From positions 1 through 11,335 of the forward strand of contig JAFXWR010000260.1 in assembly GCA_017542725.1 (NCBI GenBank): a stretch of DNA of 11,335 bases, given 5' to 3'. Source of the stretch: Lachnospiraceae bacterium (lineage in GTDB: Bacteria > Bacillota_A > Clostridia > Lachnospirales > Lachnospiraceae). The notes under the pieces were generated by a model, which was not told the DNA's origin, made no database searches, and saw nothing but the letters and a program-made list of their open reading frames with translations. Below, in pieces: positions 1-6,743 of the stretch. Positions within the stretch are counted from its first letter, which is position 1. Every line of letters starts with the position of its first letter. The position numbers were made by a program, and so were the translations under genes.

Positions 1-449
1 GATAAACTTGATGTCATAAGTGTAGCCTCATTTACAGCGTAGGCTTTAAAAACTTCTTCTTCATCTCTTATGACCTTTGCCTCTATCATGCTTCTCTCTT
101 CAAACAAATAATCTTTTTTCTTTATTCTATCTATTGCAATTTCTAAATCTTCAAAATCATTTACAGAAGTTAAAAAGCCGATAGTCCCCGCATTGACACC
201 AAGTATTGGTATGTCAAGCTTTCGTGCAATTCTTGCTGATTTAAGTATGGTTCCATCTCCACCAAAAGAAAGTAATAGATCAAAACTATTCTTGAAATTT
301 TTATCGTGTATTTCGTCATAGAATTCTTCTACTTCATCAAAAGTAATAATTTGATAGTTTATCTTTTTCTTATCAAGCAAACTCTTTAGAGACTTTACTG
401 TCACTTTGCCTTTACTTATATTATTTTTAGTCACAACTAATATATTCAT
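1..449 (-). CDS. nadK: NAD kinase, N-terminal part (runs off left edge)
   Basis: This is the first 149 residues of a cytoplasmic NAD kinase, which phosphorylates NAD to NADP using ATP or polyphosphate. My translation of the minus strand from the ATG at 447-449 begins MNILVVTKNN. It carries the family's GGDGT nucleotide-binding motif at residues 63-67, the following GVNAGTIGFLT segment at about 84-94 (usually GINxGxLGFLT), and the conserved NE pair at 140-141. The catalytic C-terminal half lies outside the window. The start codon directly follows the tlyA stop (TAG then ATG), and a modest GAGG ribosome site lies inside the end of tlyA, so translation is probably coupled. It is the last visible gene of the asp23-to-nadK operon. 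In related Clostridia argR and recN often follow, which is a prediction for the sequence to the left. The family call is firm. Confidence 0.93.
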   Translation of the reverse strand, partial: MNILVVTKNNISKGKVTVKSLKSLLDKKKINYQIITFDEVEEFYDEIHDKNFKNSFDLLLSFGGDGTILKSARIARKLDIPILGVNAGTIGFLTSVNDFEDLEIAIDRIKKKDYLFEERSMIEAKVIRDEEEVFKAYAVNEATLMTSSL

Positions 450-1304
450 CTATGCCTCTTTGTCCAATGTATCATGAGATTCTTTAACTACATTATTTAT
501 ATATTCGTTGATTTTGCTCAATTCAAACCCTATATCAGATGCGTTTCTGTTCTCAACTTGCTTACTAATATATAATAAATACTCAATATTTCCAGCAGGA
601 CCTTTTATTGGTGAGAAATCTAACCCTAAAATAACAAAACCACTATCAATACAATAATCTATGACTGACTTAATCACTTCCTTATGGATTATACTGTTTC
701 TAACTACTCCATTTTTTTCTACCAATTCTTTTCCTGCTTCAAACTGTGGTTTTATAAGCAATACTGACTCACCACTTTCTTTAAGCAATTCTTTTATAAC
801 TGGCAAAATCTTTTTAAGAGATATGAAACTTACATCAACTGATATAAAATCTATCGCATCGTCTCCTATGTCTTCTCTCGTCAAATATCTTGCATTGGTA
901 TTTTCCATCGTGACAACTCTTTCATCCGTTCTAAGTTTATAGTCTAGTTGATTAGTGCCACAGTCTACAGCGAATACTTTTTTAGAGCCATTTTGAAGCA
1001 TGAAATCAGTAAAACCACCAGTGGAAGACCCTATATCGATGCAAGTCTTGTCGTTCAAATCTATATTAAAAACCTCTGCAGCCTTTTCAAGTTTTAAACC
1101 ACCACGGCTAACATATTTTAGTTTTTCTCCTCTATACTCAACATTTGCATCTCCTTTAATCATAGTGCCAGGCTTATCTTCTTTTTGATTATTCACAAAG
1201 ACATTGCCTTCCATTATTGCAACTCTCGCCTTCTCTCTAGCAGGGAAGAAACCATTTTCAGTTAAATATACATCAAGTCTAATTTTTTTTATTTTATTAT
1301 CCAA
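450..1304 (-). CDS. tlyA: TlyA-family rRNA 2'-O-methyltransferase (S4 + FtsJ/RrmJ domain)
   Basis: This 284-residue protein matches the TlyA/hemolysin A family. In mycobacteria TlyA 2'-O-methylates cytidines in 16S and 23S rRNA. The old hemolysin name is historical, and the target here is inferred. An N-terminal S4 RNA-binding domain spans about 7-65, followed by the SRGGLKL linker (66-72). The Rossmann SAM-binding site is DIGSSTGGFTD (90-100). The putative catalytic K-D-K-E tetrad is visible as K71, D157 (DVSF), K185 (LLIKPQFE) and E241 (GNIEYLL). The start appears to be TTG at 1302-1304: no ATG occurs before residue 31, which would cut into the S4 domain, and an AAAAGG ribosome site overlaps the dxs stop about 10 bases upstream. 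The gap to dxs is 13 bases. The rare start codon suggests modest, coupled translation. Confidence 0.93.
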   Translation of the reverse strand: MDNKIKKIRLDVYLTENGFFPAREKARVAIMEGNVFVNNQKEDKPGTMIKGDANVEYRGEKLKYVSRGGLKLEKAAEVFNIDLNDKTCIDIGSSTGGFTDFMLQNGSKKVFAVDCGTNQLDYKLRTDERVVTMENTNARYLTREDIGDDAIDFISVDVSFISLKKILPVIKELLKESGESVLLIKPQFEAGKELVEKNGVVRNSIIHKEVIKSVIDYCIDSGFVILGLDFSPIKGPAGNIEYLLYISKQVENRNASDIGFELSKINEYINNVVKESHDTLDKEA

Positions 1305-1317
1305 AACAATATACCTT

Positions 1318-3186
1318 TTATAAAATCTTTTTTAATATGCTATCACTATTAATCCCAAGTGCTTCACGAAGTTTGCTTACATTTCCATGCTCTACATAGG
1401 CATCTGGAAGAGAAATCAAAGTTACTTTTATGTCATAATTTTTATCATGGACATAGTCTTCAATCTCTTGACCAATGCCACCATTTAATACTCCTTCTTC
1501 CATAACCACAAGCTCTTTGATATTCTCTTTGCATAACTCATCTATTGCTTCCAAGTCTATTGGTTTAGCAAATCTAGCATTGACTAAAATAGGATTTATA
1601 TTTTTTGATTTAAGTTTTTCTTTAATATGCTCTGCCGTCGACACCATAGATCCCAATGCAAATATAGCAATATCTTCCCCATCACATAGTCTCTCTGATT
1701 TGCCATACTCAATCGCCTTCATCTTATCTCTAAGTTCACTATATGCTACTCCCCGTGGGTATCTAATCGCAACTGGTCCTTTTATGTTGTAGAGTGCAAA
1801 CTCCAACATATTTTCAAATTCCAAATCATTTTTTGGGGCAAGAATTGTCATATTTGGAATGAGCCTTAGATAAGATATGTCAAAAATACCTTGATGGGTT
1901 TCTCCATCTGCACCTACAAGTCCTGCTCTATCAATTGCAAATACTACATGCTGATTTTGCAAGCACACATCATGAATAATTTGATCAAATGCCCTCTGTA
2001 AGAATGACGAGTAGATACATACTATTGGAAGCGCCCCCGAAAGCGATAATCCAGCCGCAAATGTAACTGCATGCTGCTCACATATACCTACATCAAAAAA
2101 CCTTTCAGGGAATCTTTGGCTAAATTCTGTAAGTCCTGTACCATCTGCCATCGCTGCTGTTATAGCAACAATATTTGTATCCTTTTCAGCCAGTGAAATA
2201 AGCTTATCCGAAAAAACTTTAGTATAAGTTCTGTCATTGGATTCTTTAATTATTTTTCCTGTCTCTCTATCAAATGGCCCAACACCATGGAAAAGCGTAG
2301 GGTCTTTTTCAGCTGGTTCATATCCTTTTCCTTTTTTTGTCTTCACATGTATTACTATTGGTTCATTTAAATTCTTTGCAGAAATGATGGCATCATATAA
2401 TTCTCTAATATTGTGACCATCAATTGGTCCCACATAGTTAATATTTAAATTTTCAAAGAACATTCCTTCTGAAGCAATTATCTGCTTAAAAATATTTATT
2501 ATAGTAATTAATATTTTTTTAAAAAATAATCCTATACCTGTCTTTTCAAGCTCATTTTTTAATGTCTTTTTTAACTCACTATATCCATGAGAAGATCTTA
2601 CTCCAAGAAGTGCTTTATTGAGACCGCCATTACTTTTTGAGATTGACATCTCATTGTCATTTAAAATTATAATATAATTACTTTTTAAGTTGCTAAGATT
2701 GTTAAGCGCTTCAAAAGCCATACCACCTGTAAGTGCACCATCACCTATAACAGATACAACTTTATAATCATCATTTTTCAAATCGCGAGCAACACACATT
2801 CCAAGTCCCGCAGATATAGAGGTAGAACTGTGACCTGTATCAAATGAATCAAAAGGACTCTCTTTTCTCTTTGGGAATCCACTTATGCCACCAAAACTCC
2901 TAAGCTCACTAAATGCATCTTTTCTATCAGTCAATATTTTATATGCATATGACTGATGGCCGACATCCCATATTATTTTATCCTTTGGAAAATCATATGC
3001 TTTAATGAGTGCTATAGTAAGTTCTACAACGCCAAGGCTTGAAGCAATATGCCCTCCATTCTTGCTCGTTCTATCGATGATTAATTCTCTCACTTCACCT
3101 GCAAGCTGCTTAAGTTCTTCAAATGACAATTTCTTCACATCATCGACAGATTTTATATTACTTAAAATTTTTAAATCACTAGACAT
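1318..3186 (-). CDS. dxs: 1-deoxy-D-xylulose-5-phosphate synthase
   Basis: Dxs condenses pyruvate and glyceraldehyde 3-phosphate, with thiamine diphosphate, to DXP. This is the entry step of the MEP isoprenoid pathway, and DXP also feeds thiamine and, in some bacteria, pyridoxal synthesis. The 622-residue length is normal. The thiamine-diphosphate domain has GGHIASSLG with H46, DVGHQSYAYKIL (74-85), the GDGALTGG metal site (148-155) and LNDNEMSIS (175-183). The pyrimidine domain has the catalytic E370 in DVGICEQHAV and the substrate pocket residues Y392, R398, R420, D427 and H431, in the same positions as I recall for E. coli Dxs. A transketolase C-terminal domain follows from about 500. The ATG overlaps the upstream synthase stop as TAATG, with only a weak purine-rich ribosome site, so translation is probably coupled. 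It lies next to a polyprenyl synthase, so early and late isoprenoid steps share a transcript. Confidence 0.98.
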   Translation of the reverse strand: MSSDLKILSNIKSVDDVKKLSFEELKQLAGEVRELIIDRTSKNGGHIASSLGVVELTIALIKAYDFPKDKIIWDVGHQSYAYKILTDRKDAFSELRSFGGISGFPKRKESPFDSFDTGHSSTSISAGLGMCVARDLKNDDYKVVSVIGDGALTGGMAFEALNNLSNLKSNYIIILNDNEMSISKSNGGLNKALLGVRSSHGYSELKKTLKNELEKTGIGLFFKKILITIINIFKQIIASEGMFFENLNINYVGPIDGHNIRELYDAIISAKNLNEPIVIHVKTKKGKGYEPAEKDPTLFHGVGPFDRETGKIIKESNDRTYTKVFSDKLISLAEKDTNIVAITAAMADGTGLTEFSQRFPERFFDVGICEQHAVTFAAGLSLSGALPIVCIYSSFLQRAFDQIIHDVCLQNQHVVFAIDRAGLVGADGETHQGIFDISYLRLIPNMTILAPKNDLEFENMLEFALYNIKGPVAIRYPRGVAYSELRDKMKAIEYGKSERLCDGEDIAIFALGSMVSTAEHIKEKLKSKNINPILVNARFAKPIDLEAIDELCKENIKELVVMEEGVLNGGIGQEIEDYVHDKNYDIKVTLISLPDAYVEHGNVSKLREALGINSDSILKKIL

Positions 3187-4295
3187 TATTTTTCTCTTGC
3201 CATAAGGTATTTTATAAGTTCCTTAAATACCATCGACTCTTTCTCATTCTTATCAGATGTCATACTTTCAACCAAATCCAAACTAGTATTAAACAAATAA
3301 TCTAACCTTTTCTTTGACTCATTAACTCCGACCTTGCTCACATATGTTACTTTATGATTCTTCTTATCAGAATCAACAGACTTACCAATCTTTTCAGTTG
3401 TTTGTTCTATCTCAAGTAAATCATCTTTTATCTGGTATGACTCCCCAAGACAATACCCAAGTTTTTCTAAGGTTTCTATTTTACTATTATACAATGACGA
3501 CATATTTGCACCCACCACCATACTGGCAGTTAAAAGCGCATTGGTTTTTCTTTCATACATAAAGAACAAATCGTCAATAGTCAAATTATTATTTGTAGTA
3601 TTCATCACATCAAATACTTGACCCGAAATCATTCCATCAAGGCCAGAAAGTCTAAGAATTATAGCTGCCGAAGTTGCCACATAATTTCCAATTTCAGTAT
3701 ATAAAAACTCAAGTACCATATCCATTAGTATTCTTGTAGCTTCCATGTATAGCGCATCACCTACGAGAACAGCAATATCTTCACCATATTTTTTCCACAC
3801 TGTAGGTTTCCCACGTCTTAATTCATCATTATCCATACAAGGCAAATCATCATGCACTAGGGAAAAAGTATGTATTAACTCCATTGCAACCATTAAAGGT
3901 GCTATAAGCAAAAAATCTTCTCCTTCGCAAAAATTGTAAGTTACAAGCATAAGAAATGGTCTAATTCTCTTTCCATTTGATAAAACCGCATAATCAAGAG
4001 CCTCTTTAAACTTTGGAATTTTGGAATCATCAAACTTTGTCAGTTCTTTATATACCGCATCGAAATAATTATTAAAATGGTACATCACTTCTTCAAGCGT
4101 TATTTCTTTCTTGTTAGAATTTCTCATCAAGTACTCTTGATAGTCAAAAAGAATAGTCTGAAACTTATCAAGTGCTTTATTACTTTCAACATACAAAGGC
4201 AATCTTCCTTCTGTAATAATCGGACTTACATTGGGAAACTTTTTGTTCATTAACTTTTCTTTTGACTTTTTGAAATTAATTATGTTATTACTCAT
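3186..4295 (-). CDS. ispA: Polyprenyl diphosphate synthase (FPP synthase type) with long N-terminal extension
   Basis: This is a trans-isoprenyl diphosphate synthase, which extends allylic diphosphates with isopentenyl diphosphate, most likely to farnesyl diphosphate. GGPP is possible. The GKRIRP IPP-binding segment is at 108-113. The first Asp-rich motif DDLPCMDNDELRRG (149-162) has the two-residue insertion typical of bacterial FPP synthases, and F144/S145 lie just upstream where chain length is set. The second motif, reduced to YQIKDDLLE, is at 287-295. At 369 residues the protein is about 70 longer than typical IspA (about 295). The family core begins near residue 72, and residues 1-70 match nothing I recognise. 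M71 (ATG 4083-4085) would give a normal-length protein, but it has a poor ribosome site and would leave a 210-base gap in an otherwise gapless operon. The start at 4295 overlaps the xseB stop as TAATG and is preferred. The exact product is inferred. Confidence 0.93.
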   Translation of the reverse strand: MSNNIINFKKSKEKLMNKKFPNVSPIITEGRLPLYVESNKALDKFQTILFDYQEYLMRNSNKKEITLEEVMYHFNNYFDAVYKELTKFDDSKIPKFKEALDYAVLSNGKRIRPFLMLVTYNFCEGEDFLLIAPLMVAMELIHTFSLVHDDLPCMDNDELRRGKPTVWKKYGEDIAVLVGDALYMEATRILMDMVLEFLYTEIGNYVATSAAIILRLSGLDGMISGQVFDVMNTTNNNLTIDDLFFMYERKTNALLTASMVVGANMSSLYNSKIETLEKLGYCLGESYQIKDDLLEIEQTTEKIGKSVDSDKKNHKVTYVSKVGVNESKKRLDYLFNTSLDLVESMTSDKNEKESMVFKELIKYLMAREK

Positions 4296-4492
4296 TATTT
4301 GTTTATAACTTTTAAATCCTTATCAATCTTTTCTATCCTTTTTGACAAGTCGTTGACTAGTTTTACTCCTTTTTCGTACAGCTCCATCCCTTTTTCTATG
4401 GTACACTTGTCATCATCCATCTGCTCGATAATTTTATCGAGAGTCTTAAACGAATCATCTATACTAAGTTCTTTCTTTACTTCTTTTTTCAT
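4295..4492 (-). CDS. xseB: Exodeoxyribonuclease VII small subunit
   Basis: XseB is the 65-residue small subunit of exonuclease VII, which degrades single-stranded DNA from both ends in repair and recombination. Several XseB copies bind the coiled-coil arm of one XseA. The sequence has the family pattern: a short N-terminal tail, then two amphipathic helices with SIDDSFKTLDKIIEQM (10-25), the turn, and LYEKGVKLVNDLSKRIEKI (38-56). Its length is typical (60-85). The ATG has a strong GGAGG ribosome site four bases upstream, and the gap from xseA is 12 bases. The stop overlaps the next start as TAATG. Its position after xseA confirms the identification. Confidence 0.95.
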   Translation of the reverse strand: MKKEVKKELSIDDSFKTLDKIIEQMDDDKCTIEKGMELYEKGVKLVNDLSKRIEKIDKDLKVINK

Positions 4493-4496
4493 ATGT

Positions 4497-4501
4497 CCTC
4501 C
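4497..4501 (-). promoter_or_regulatory. Strong ribosome binding site for xseB
   Basis: The minus strand reads GGAGG, then ACAT, then the xseB ATG. This is a near-ideal Shine-Dalgarno sequence in the 12-base gap after xseA. It is much stronger than the sites in front of xseA, nusB, dxs and tlyA, which fits the need for several XseB subunits per XseA. That stoichiometric reading is inference. Confidence 0.8.
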
Positions 4502-4504
4502 ATC

Positions 4505-5704
4505 TTACTTAATTATCTTTGTAACCTGTGATTCTATCGTTCCATCCTTGACTCGTGATAAAATCAATGTTCCTATTTTCACATCTTTAATGCTCTTTAT
4601 TTTTTTACCGCTTTTATTTGTAGTATATGCCATCCCCTTACTTATACTTTCTAACGGATCTCTACTCTTTAGCATCTCGATATAATTTCTCAATTCACTT
4701 TTTACATTCTGCATCTTGCTAGATATCGAATTCTTTAAATTAACTCTTATATGTTTCAAATTGTCTTTATATCTATCTACTCTTGCTCTTGGCGACAAAA
4801 ATGAAATTTGTTTTTTTGCATTATCCAGTTTTTCTTTCAATCTATCAAGTTTTTCTTCAATAATGTTGTCTAGAGTAAGTTTGTAATTTTCTATATCATT
4901 TTCAAAATCTTCATAGGAAAATGTCGCTAATTCTCCTGCCGCCGTCGGTGTAGCAACCCTTTTATCAGCTACAAGGTCTGATATTGAATCATTTATTTCG
5001 TGCCCCACTGCCGATATAATTGGTGTTTTAGCATTGAATATAGCATATGCCACTCTTTCATCATTAAAACAATATAGATCTTCAATTGAACCACCACCAC
5101 GTCCTACAATAATCACATCCAGGTCCATCTTGTCAAGTTCCATGATGCCATCTACTATAGTTTTATAGGCATTCTCGCCTTGCACCAAAGATGGGTACAA
5201 AACAACATTTGCATATGGATTTTTATCCTTAATTGTCTTAAATATATCTCTAATTGCTGCACCATTTTCCGCTGTAACTACTCCGATATTTCTTGAATAC
5301 TTAGGTATTTCTTTTTTGTAGGATTCGTCAAACATACCAAGTTCTGAAAGTCTTTTCTTTAACTCTTCTAGTTTTATGAAATATTCACCAAGTCCAGAAT
5401 TTTCAATCTTACTTACGTAGATAGCATAGGTTCCGCCCTTTTCATATACAGCTACTTTTCCATATACTATAATCTGTGCTCCATCATTAATATTGCTTAG
5501 GTCTACACTTGCACCACTATAGTTAGTAAATACTATACACTGAATCGCTGCCTGCTCATCTTTTAAAGAAAAATAGTAATTGCCTCTTGACTCTTTAAGG
5601 TTTGATACTTCTCCTTTAACTATAACATTTCTTAAAATGTTATTATCAGAAAACAGTTCCTTTATATACTTATTAAGTTGTGATACTGTCACTGCCTCTC
5701 TCAT
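4505..5704 (-). CDS. xseA: Exodeoxyribonuclease VII large subunit
   Basis: XseA is the catalytic subunit of exonuclease VII, a metal-independent nuclease for single-stranded DNA. Of its 399 residues, about 1-100 form the OB-fold DNA-binding domain (starting MREAVTVSQLNKYIKELF and containing GNYYFSLKD at 41-49). The nuclease domain follows, with GVVTAENGAAIRDI (141-154), GRGGGSIEDL (201-210) and AVGHEINDSISDLVAD (232-247), including the conserved His and Asp, then RVATPTAAGEL. A Lys/Glu-rich coiled coil, the XseB-binding arm, runs from about 265 to 350. The end (ISKGMAYTTN near 365) matches the usual C-terminal beta segment. It is slightly shorter than the E. coli enzyme but normal for Firmicutes. 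The ATG directly follows the nusB TAG, with only a weak AGAAAGAG ribosome site, so translation is probably coupled. Identification is secure. Confidence 0.97.
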   Translation of the reverse strand: MREAVTVSQLNKYIKELFSDNNILRNVIVKGEVSNLKESRGNYYFSLKDEQAAIQCIVFTNYSGASVDLSNINDGAQIIVYGKVAVYEKGGTYAIYVSKIENSGLGEYFIKLEELKKRLSELGMFDESYKKEIPKYSRNIGVVTAENGAAIRDIFKTIKDKNPYANVVLYPSLVQGENAYKTIVDGIMELDKMDLDVIIVGRGGGSIEDLYCFNDERVAYAIFNAKTPIISAVGHEINDSISDLVADKRVATPTAAGELATFSYEDFENDIENYKLTLDNIIEEKLDRLKEKLDNAKKQISFLSPRARVDRYKDNLKHIRVNLKNSISSKMQNVKSELRNYIEMLKSRDPLESISKGMAYTTNKSGKKIKSIKDVKIGTLILSRVKDGTIESQVTKIIK

Positions 5705-6247
5705 CTATTCGTTAATTCTCTTTCTATAAATAGTAGATAAAACGCCATTTACAAATTTGTCAGCTTTGTCATCACCATACACTTTAGCAAGTTCTACTGC
5801 CTCATTGATTGCAACTGGTATATCTATAGATGCATCATAATACATCTCATAAATAGCAAGCCTTATAATAGTGATTTCCGCCTTGGCAACTCTCTTTATA
5901 TCCCATGACTCAAGGTTATCTGCTATGAGTTTATCTATCTCATCAGTCTTCTCGATCACTTCTTTAACTTTATTTTTTATATCTCTTATATTGTCATCTT
6001 CTGTGAGAGTCACTGTTACTGCAGCATCACTAACATTTTCACTTTCCGTTTCTTTCTCTTTCAAGCTCACCTTTGCTATGTTTTGATGATATTTTGAACT
6101 ACTCTTTGTGTATTCATTTTCATCATCATCTTCTTCATAAGGAAAATTTAAAAAGTAGTTTAACAAAAGCTGATCAATGTCAGTCTTCATACAATAATAC
6201 ATAAACAAAATCTTAAACTTATGATCTCTTATCTCTCTAAACGTCAT
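5705..6247 (-). CDS. nusB: Transcription antitermination factor NusB with acidic insert
   Basis: NusB binds boxA RNA with NusE/S10 and promotes antitermination, chiefly of rRNA operons. The all-helical fold is recognisable: the N-terminal helix REIRDHKFKILFMYYC (4-19), then IDKLIADNLESWDIKRVAK (104-122), and the conserved C-terminal block IPVAINEAVELAKVYGDDKADKFVNGVLSTIYRK (143-176, quoted here in part as its key residues). At 180 residues it is longer than usual (130-150). Residues about 38-85 form an acidic, Ser/Thr-rich stretch (EEDDDENEYTKSSS, then KEKETESE) with no match to the core family, apparently inserted in the loop between the first helices. Its start overlaps the asp23-like stop by 11 bases and has only a distant AAGG as ribosome site. 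The family call is secure, and the role of the insert is unknown. Confidence 0.93.
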   Translation of the reverse strand: MTFREIRDHKFKILFMYYCMKTDIDQLLLNYFLNFPYEEDDDENEYTKSSSKYHQNIAKVSLKEKETESENVSDAAVTVTLTEDDNIRDIKNKVKEVIEKTDEIDKLIADNLESWDIKRVAKAEITIIRLAIYEMYYDASIDIPVAINEAVELAKVYGDDKADKFVNGVLSTIYRKRINE

Positions 6248-6587
6248 TTATCTTTGCAACCCTTACGCTTACTTCTTTGACATTTAAATCAAGCATTGAT
6301 TCAATTGATTCTTTTACTTTTTCTTGTATACTTGTGCAAGTCTTTCTTATGTCTTTTCCCTGTTCTAATACTATCGTAAGTTTGGCAACTATATTCTTTC
6401 CGCTGTCATCTTTTTCAATAACAACACCTTTTTTCAAGCTATTAGAACCAATAAATGGCAATGCTTTAAATGTCACGCCCTCTCCAAGCGCCAAAACTCC
6501 TGGCACACTTGTTGCTGCCATACCTGCAATCATAGATATTGTGTCATCTGCCACTTTAACATCTGTTTTGATATTCAACTCAGCCAT
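6237..6587 (-). CDS. Asp23/Gls24 family envelope stress protein
   Basis: This 116-residue protein belongs to the Asp23/Gls24 (DUF322) family, small proteins linked to alkaline and cell-envelope stress in Gram-positive bacteria. In staphylococci Asp23 lies at the membrane. The pattern matches: an N-terminal beta strand (MAELNIKTDVKVADDTI), the hallmark helix MIAGMAATSVPGVLAL, a central basic strand (KKGVVIEKDD), then VAKLTIVLEQGKDI and a C-terminal helix ending VKEVSVRVAKI. I chose the ATG at 6585-6587 because AAAGGAG lies four bases upstream. A TTG at 6608 would extend the frame by seven residues but would have no ribosome site and would translate through this Shine-Dalgarno. It is the first gene of the operon, with its own promoter about 90 bases upstream. 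In Clostridia such a gene often precedes nusB. Its exact function is unknown. Confidence 0.92.
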   Translation of the reverse strand: MAELNIKTDVKVADDTISMIAGMAATSVPGVLALGEGVTFKALPFIGSNSLKKGVVIEKDDSGKNIVAKLTIVLEQGKDIRKTCTSIQEKVKESIESMLDLNVKEVSVRVAKINDV

Positions 6588-6590
6588 GTT

Positions 6591-6598
6591 ACTCCTTT
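6591..6598 (-). promoter_or_regulatory. Ribosome binding site that fixes the asp23-like start
   Basis: The minus strand reads AAAGGAGT followed by AAC and the ATG at 6587, with four bases between GGAG and ATG. This good Shine-Dalgarno supports the 6587 start over the in-frame upstream TTG at 6608. Confidence 0.8.
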
Positions 6599-6676
6599 CA
6601 CAATACAAAACTACCTAACTCCACATCAAAAACTAACAAGTTTCCTTGCCGTGCTTCGTTAAGATATATTGCGTAT

Positions 6677-6705
6677 ATTATACCAAAAATAGAAATTTTA
6701 TGCAA
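6677..6705 (-). promoter_or_regulatory. Promoter of the asp23-nusB-xseAB-ispA-dxs-tlyA-nadK operon
   Basis: On the minus strand a perfect TATAAT -10 (6677-6682) is preceded by TGG, giving an extended -10 (TGnTATAAT). It stands exactly 17 bases from a partial -35, TTGCAT (6700-6705; three of six match TTGACA). The spacer is AT-rich. This is a sigma-A-type housekeeping promoter with a predicted start near 6670 and an untranslated leader of about 80 bases before the asp23-like ATG. No other promoter-sized gap exists in the downstream operon, so it probably drives all eight visible genes. Confidence 0.75.
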
Positions 6706-6728
6706 TGTAAGAAAAAATCCTTATAATA

Positions 6729-6737
6729 TGCTATAAT
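6729..6737 (+). promoter_or_regulatory. Extended -10 promoter of mutS2
   Basis: The plus strand has TGCTATAAT, a perfect extended -10, with no good -35 at 17 bases upstream (6709-6714 is AAGAAA-like). Transcription would start about seven bases past the -10, at or within a few bases of the mutS2 ATG at 6744. A second TATAAT at 6722-6727 lacks the TG element and would start near 6734, giving a leader of about ten bases. Either way there is almost no 5' leader. Confidence 0.65.
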
Positions 6738-6743
6738 GTACAC

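Noticed and set aside
661..1188. Open frames on the plus strand opposite tlyA, and similar ones opposite dxs, ispA, xseA and the nucleotidyltransferase
   Set aside because: They have no recognisable domains or ribosome sites, and the real genes on the other strand explain the sequence fully.
2514..2526. T7A6 palindromic run in dxs as a possible terminator or frameshift site
   Set aside because: It encodes Phe-Phe-Lys-Lys in a normal region of Dxs, the reading frame continues intact, and there is no GC stem.
4083..4085. Internal ATG (M71) as the true start of the prenyl synthase
   Set aside because: It would give a family-typical length, but its ribosome site is poor and it would leave a 210-base gap in a gapless operon. 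The TAATG overlap at 4295 fits the pattern of the neighbouring genes.
6588..6608. Longer asp23-like protein starting at TTG 6608
   Set aside because: The extension would be translated through the clear AAAGGAG site that serves the ATG at 6587, and it has no ribosome site of its own.
6630..6643. AT-rich dyad (AAACT-AACA-AGTTT) in the operon leader, followed on the minus strand by a short T run
   Set aside because: Only five A/T-dominated pairs form, so the hairpin is too weak to call an attenuator or operator. It is the type of palindrome expected by chance in such base composition.
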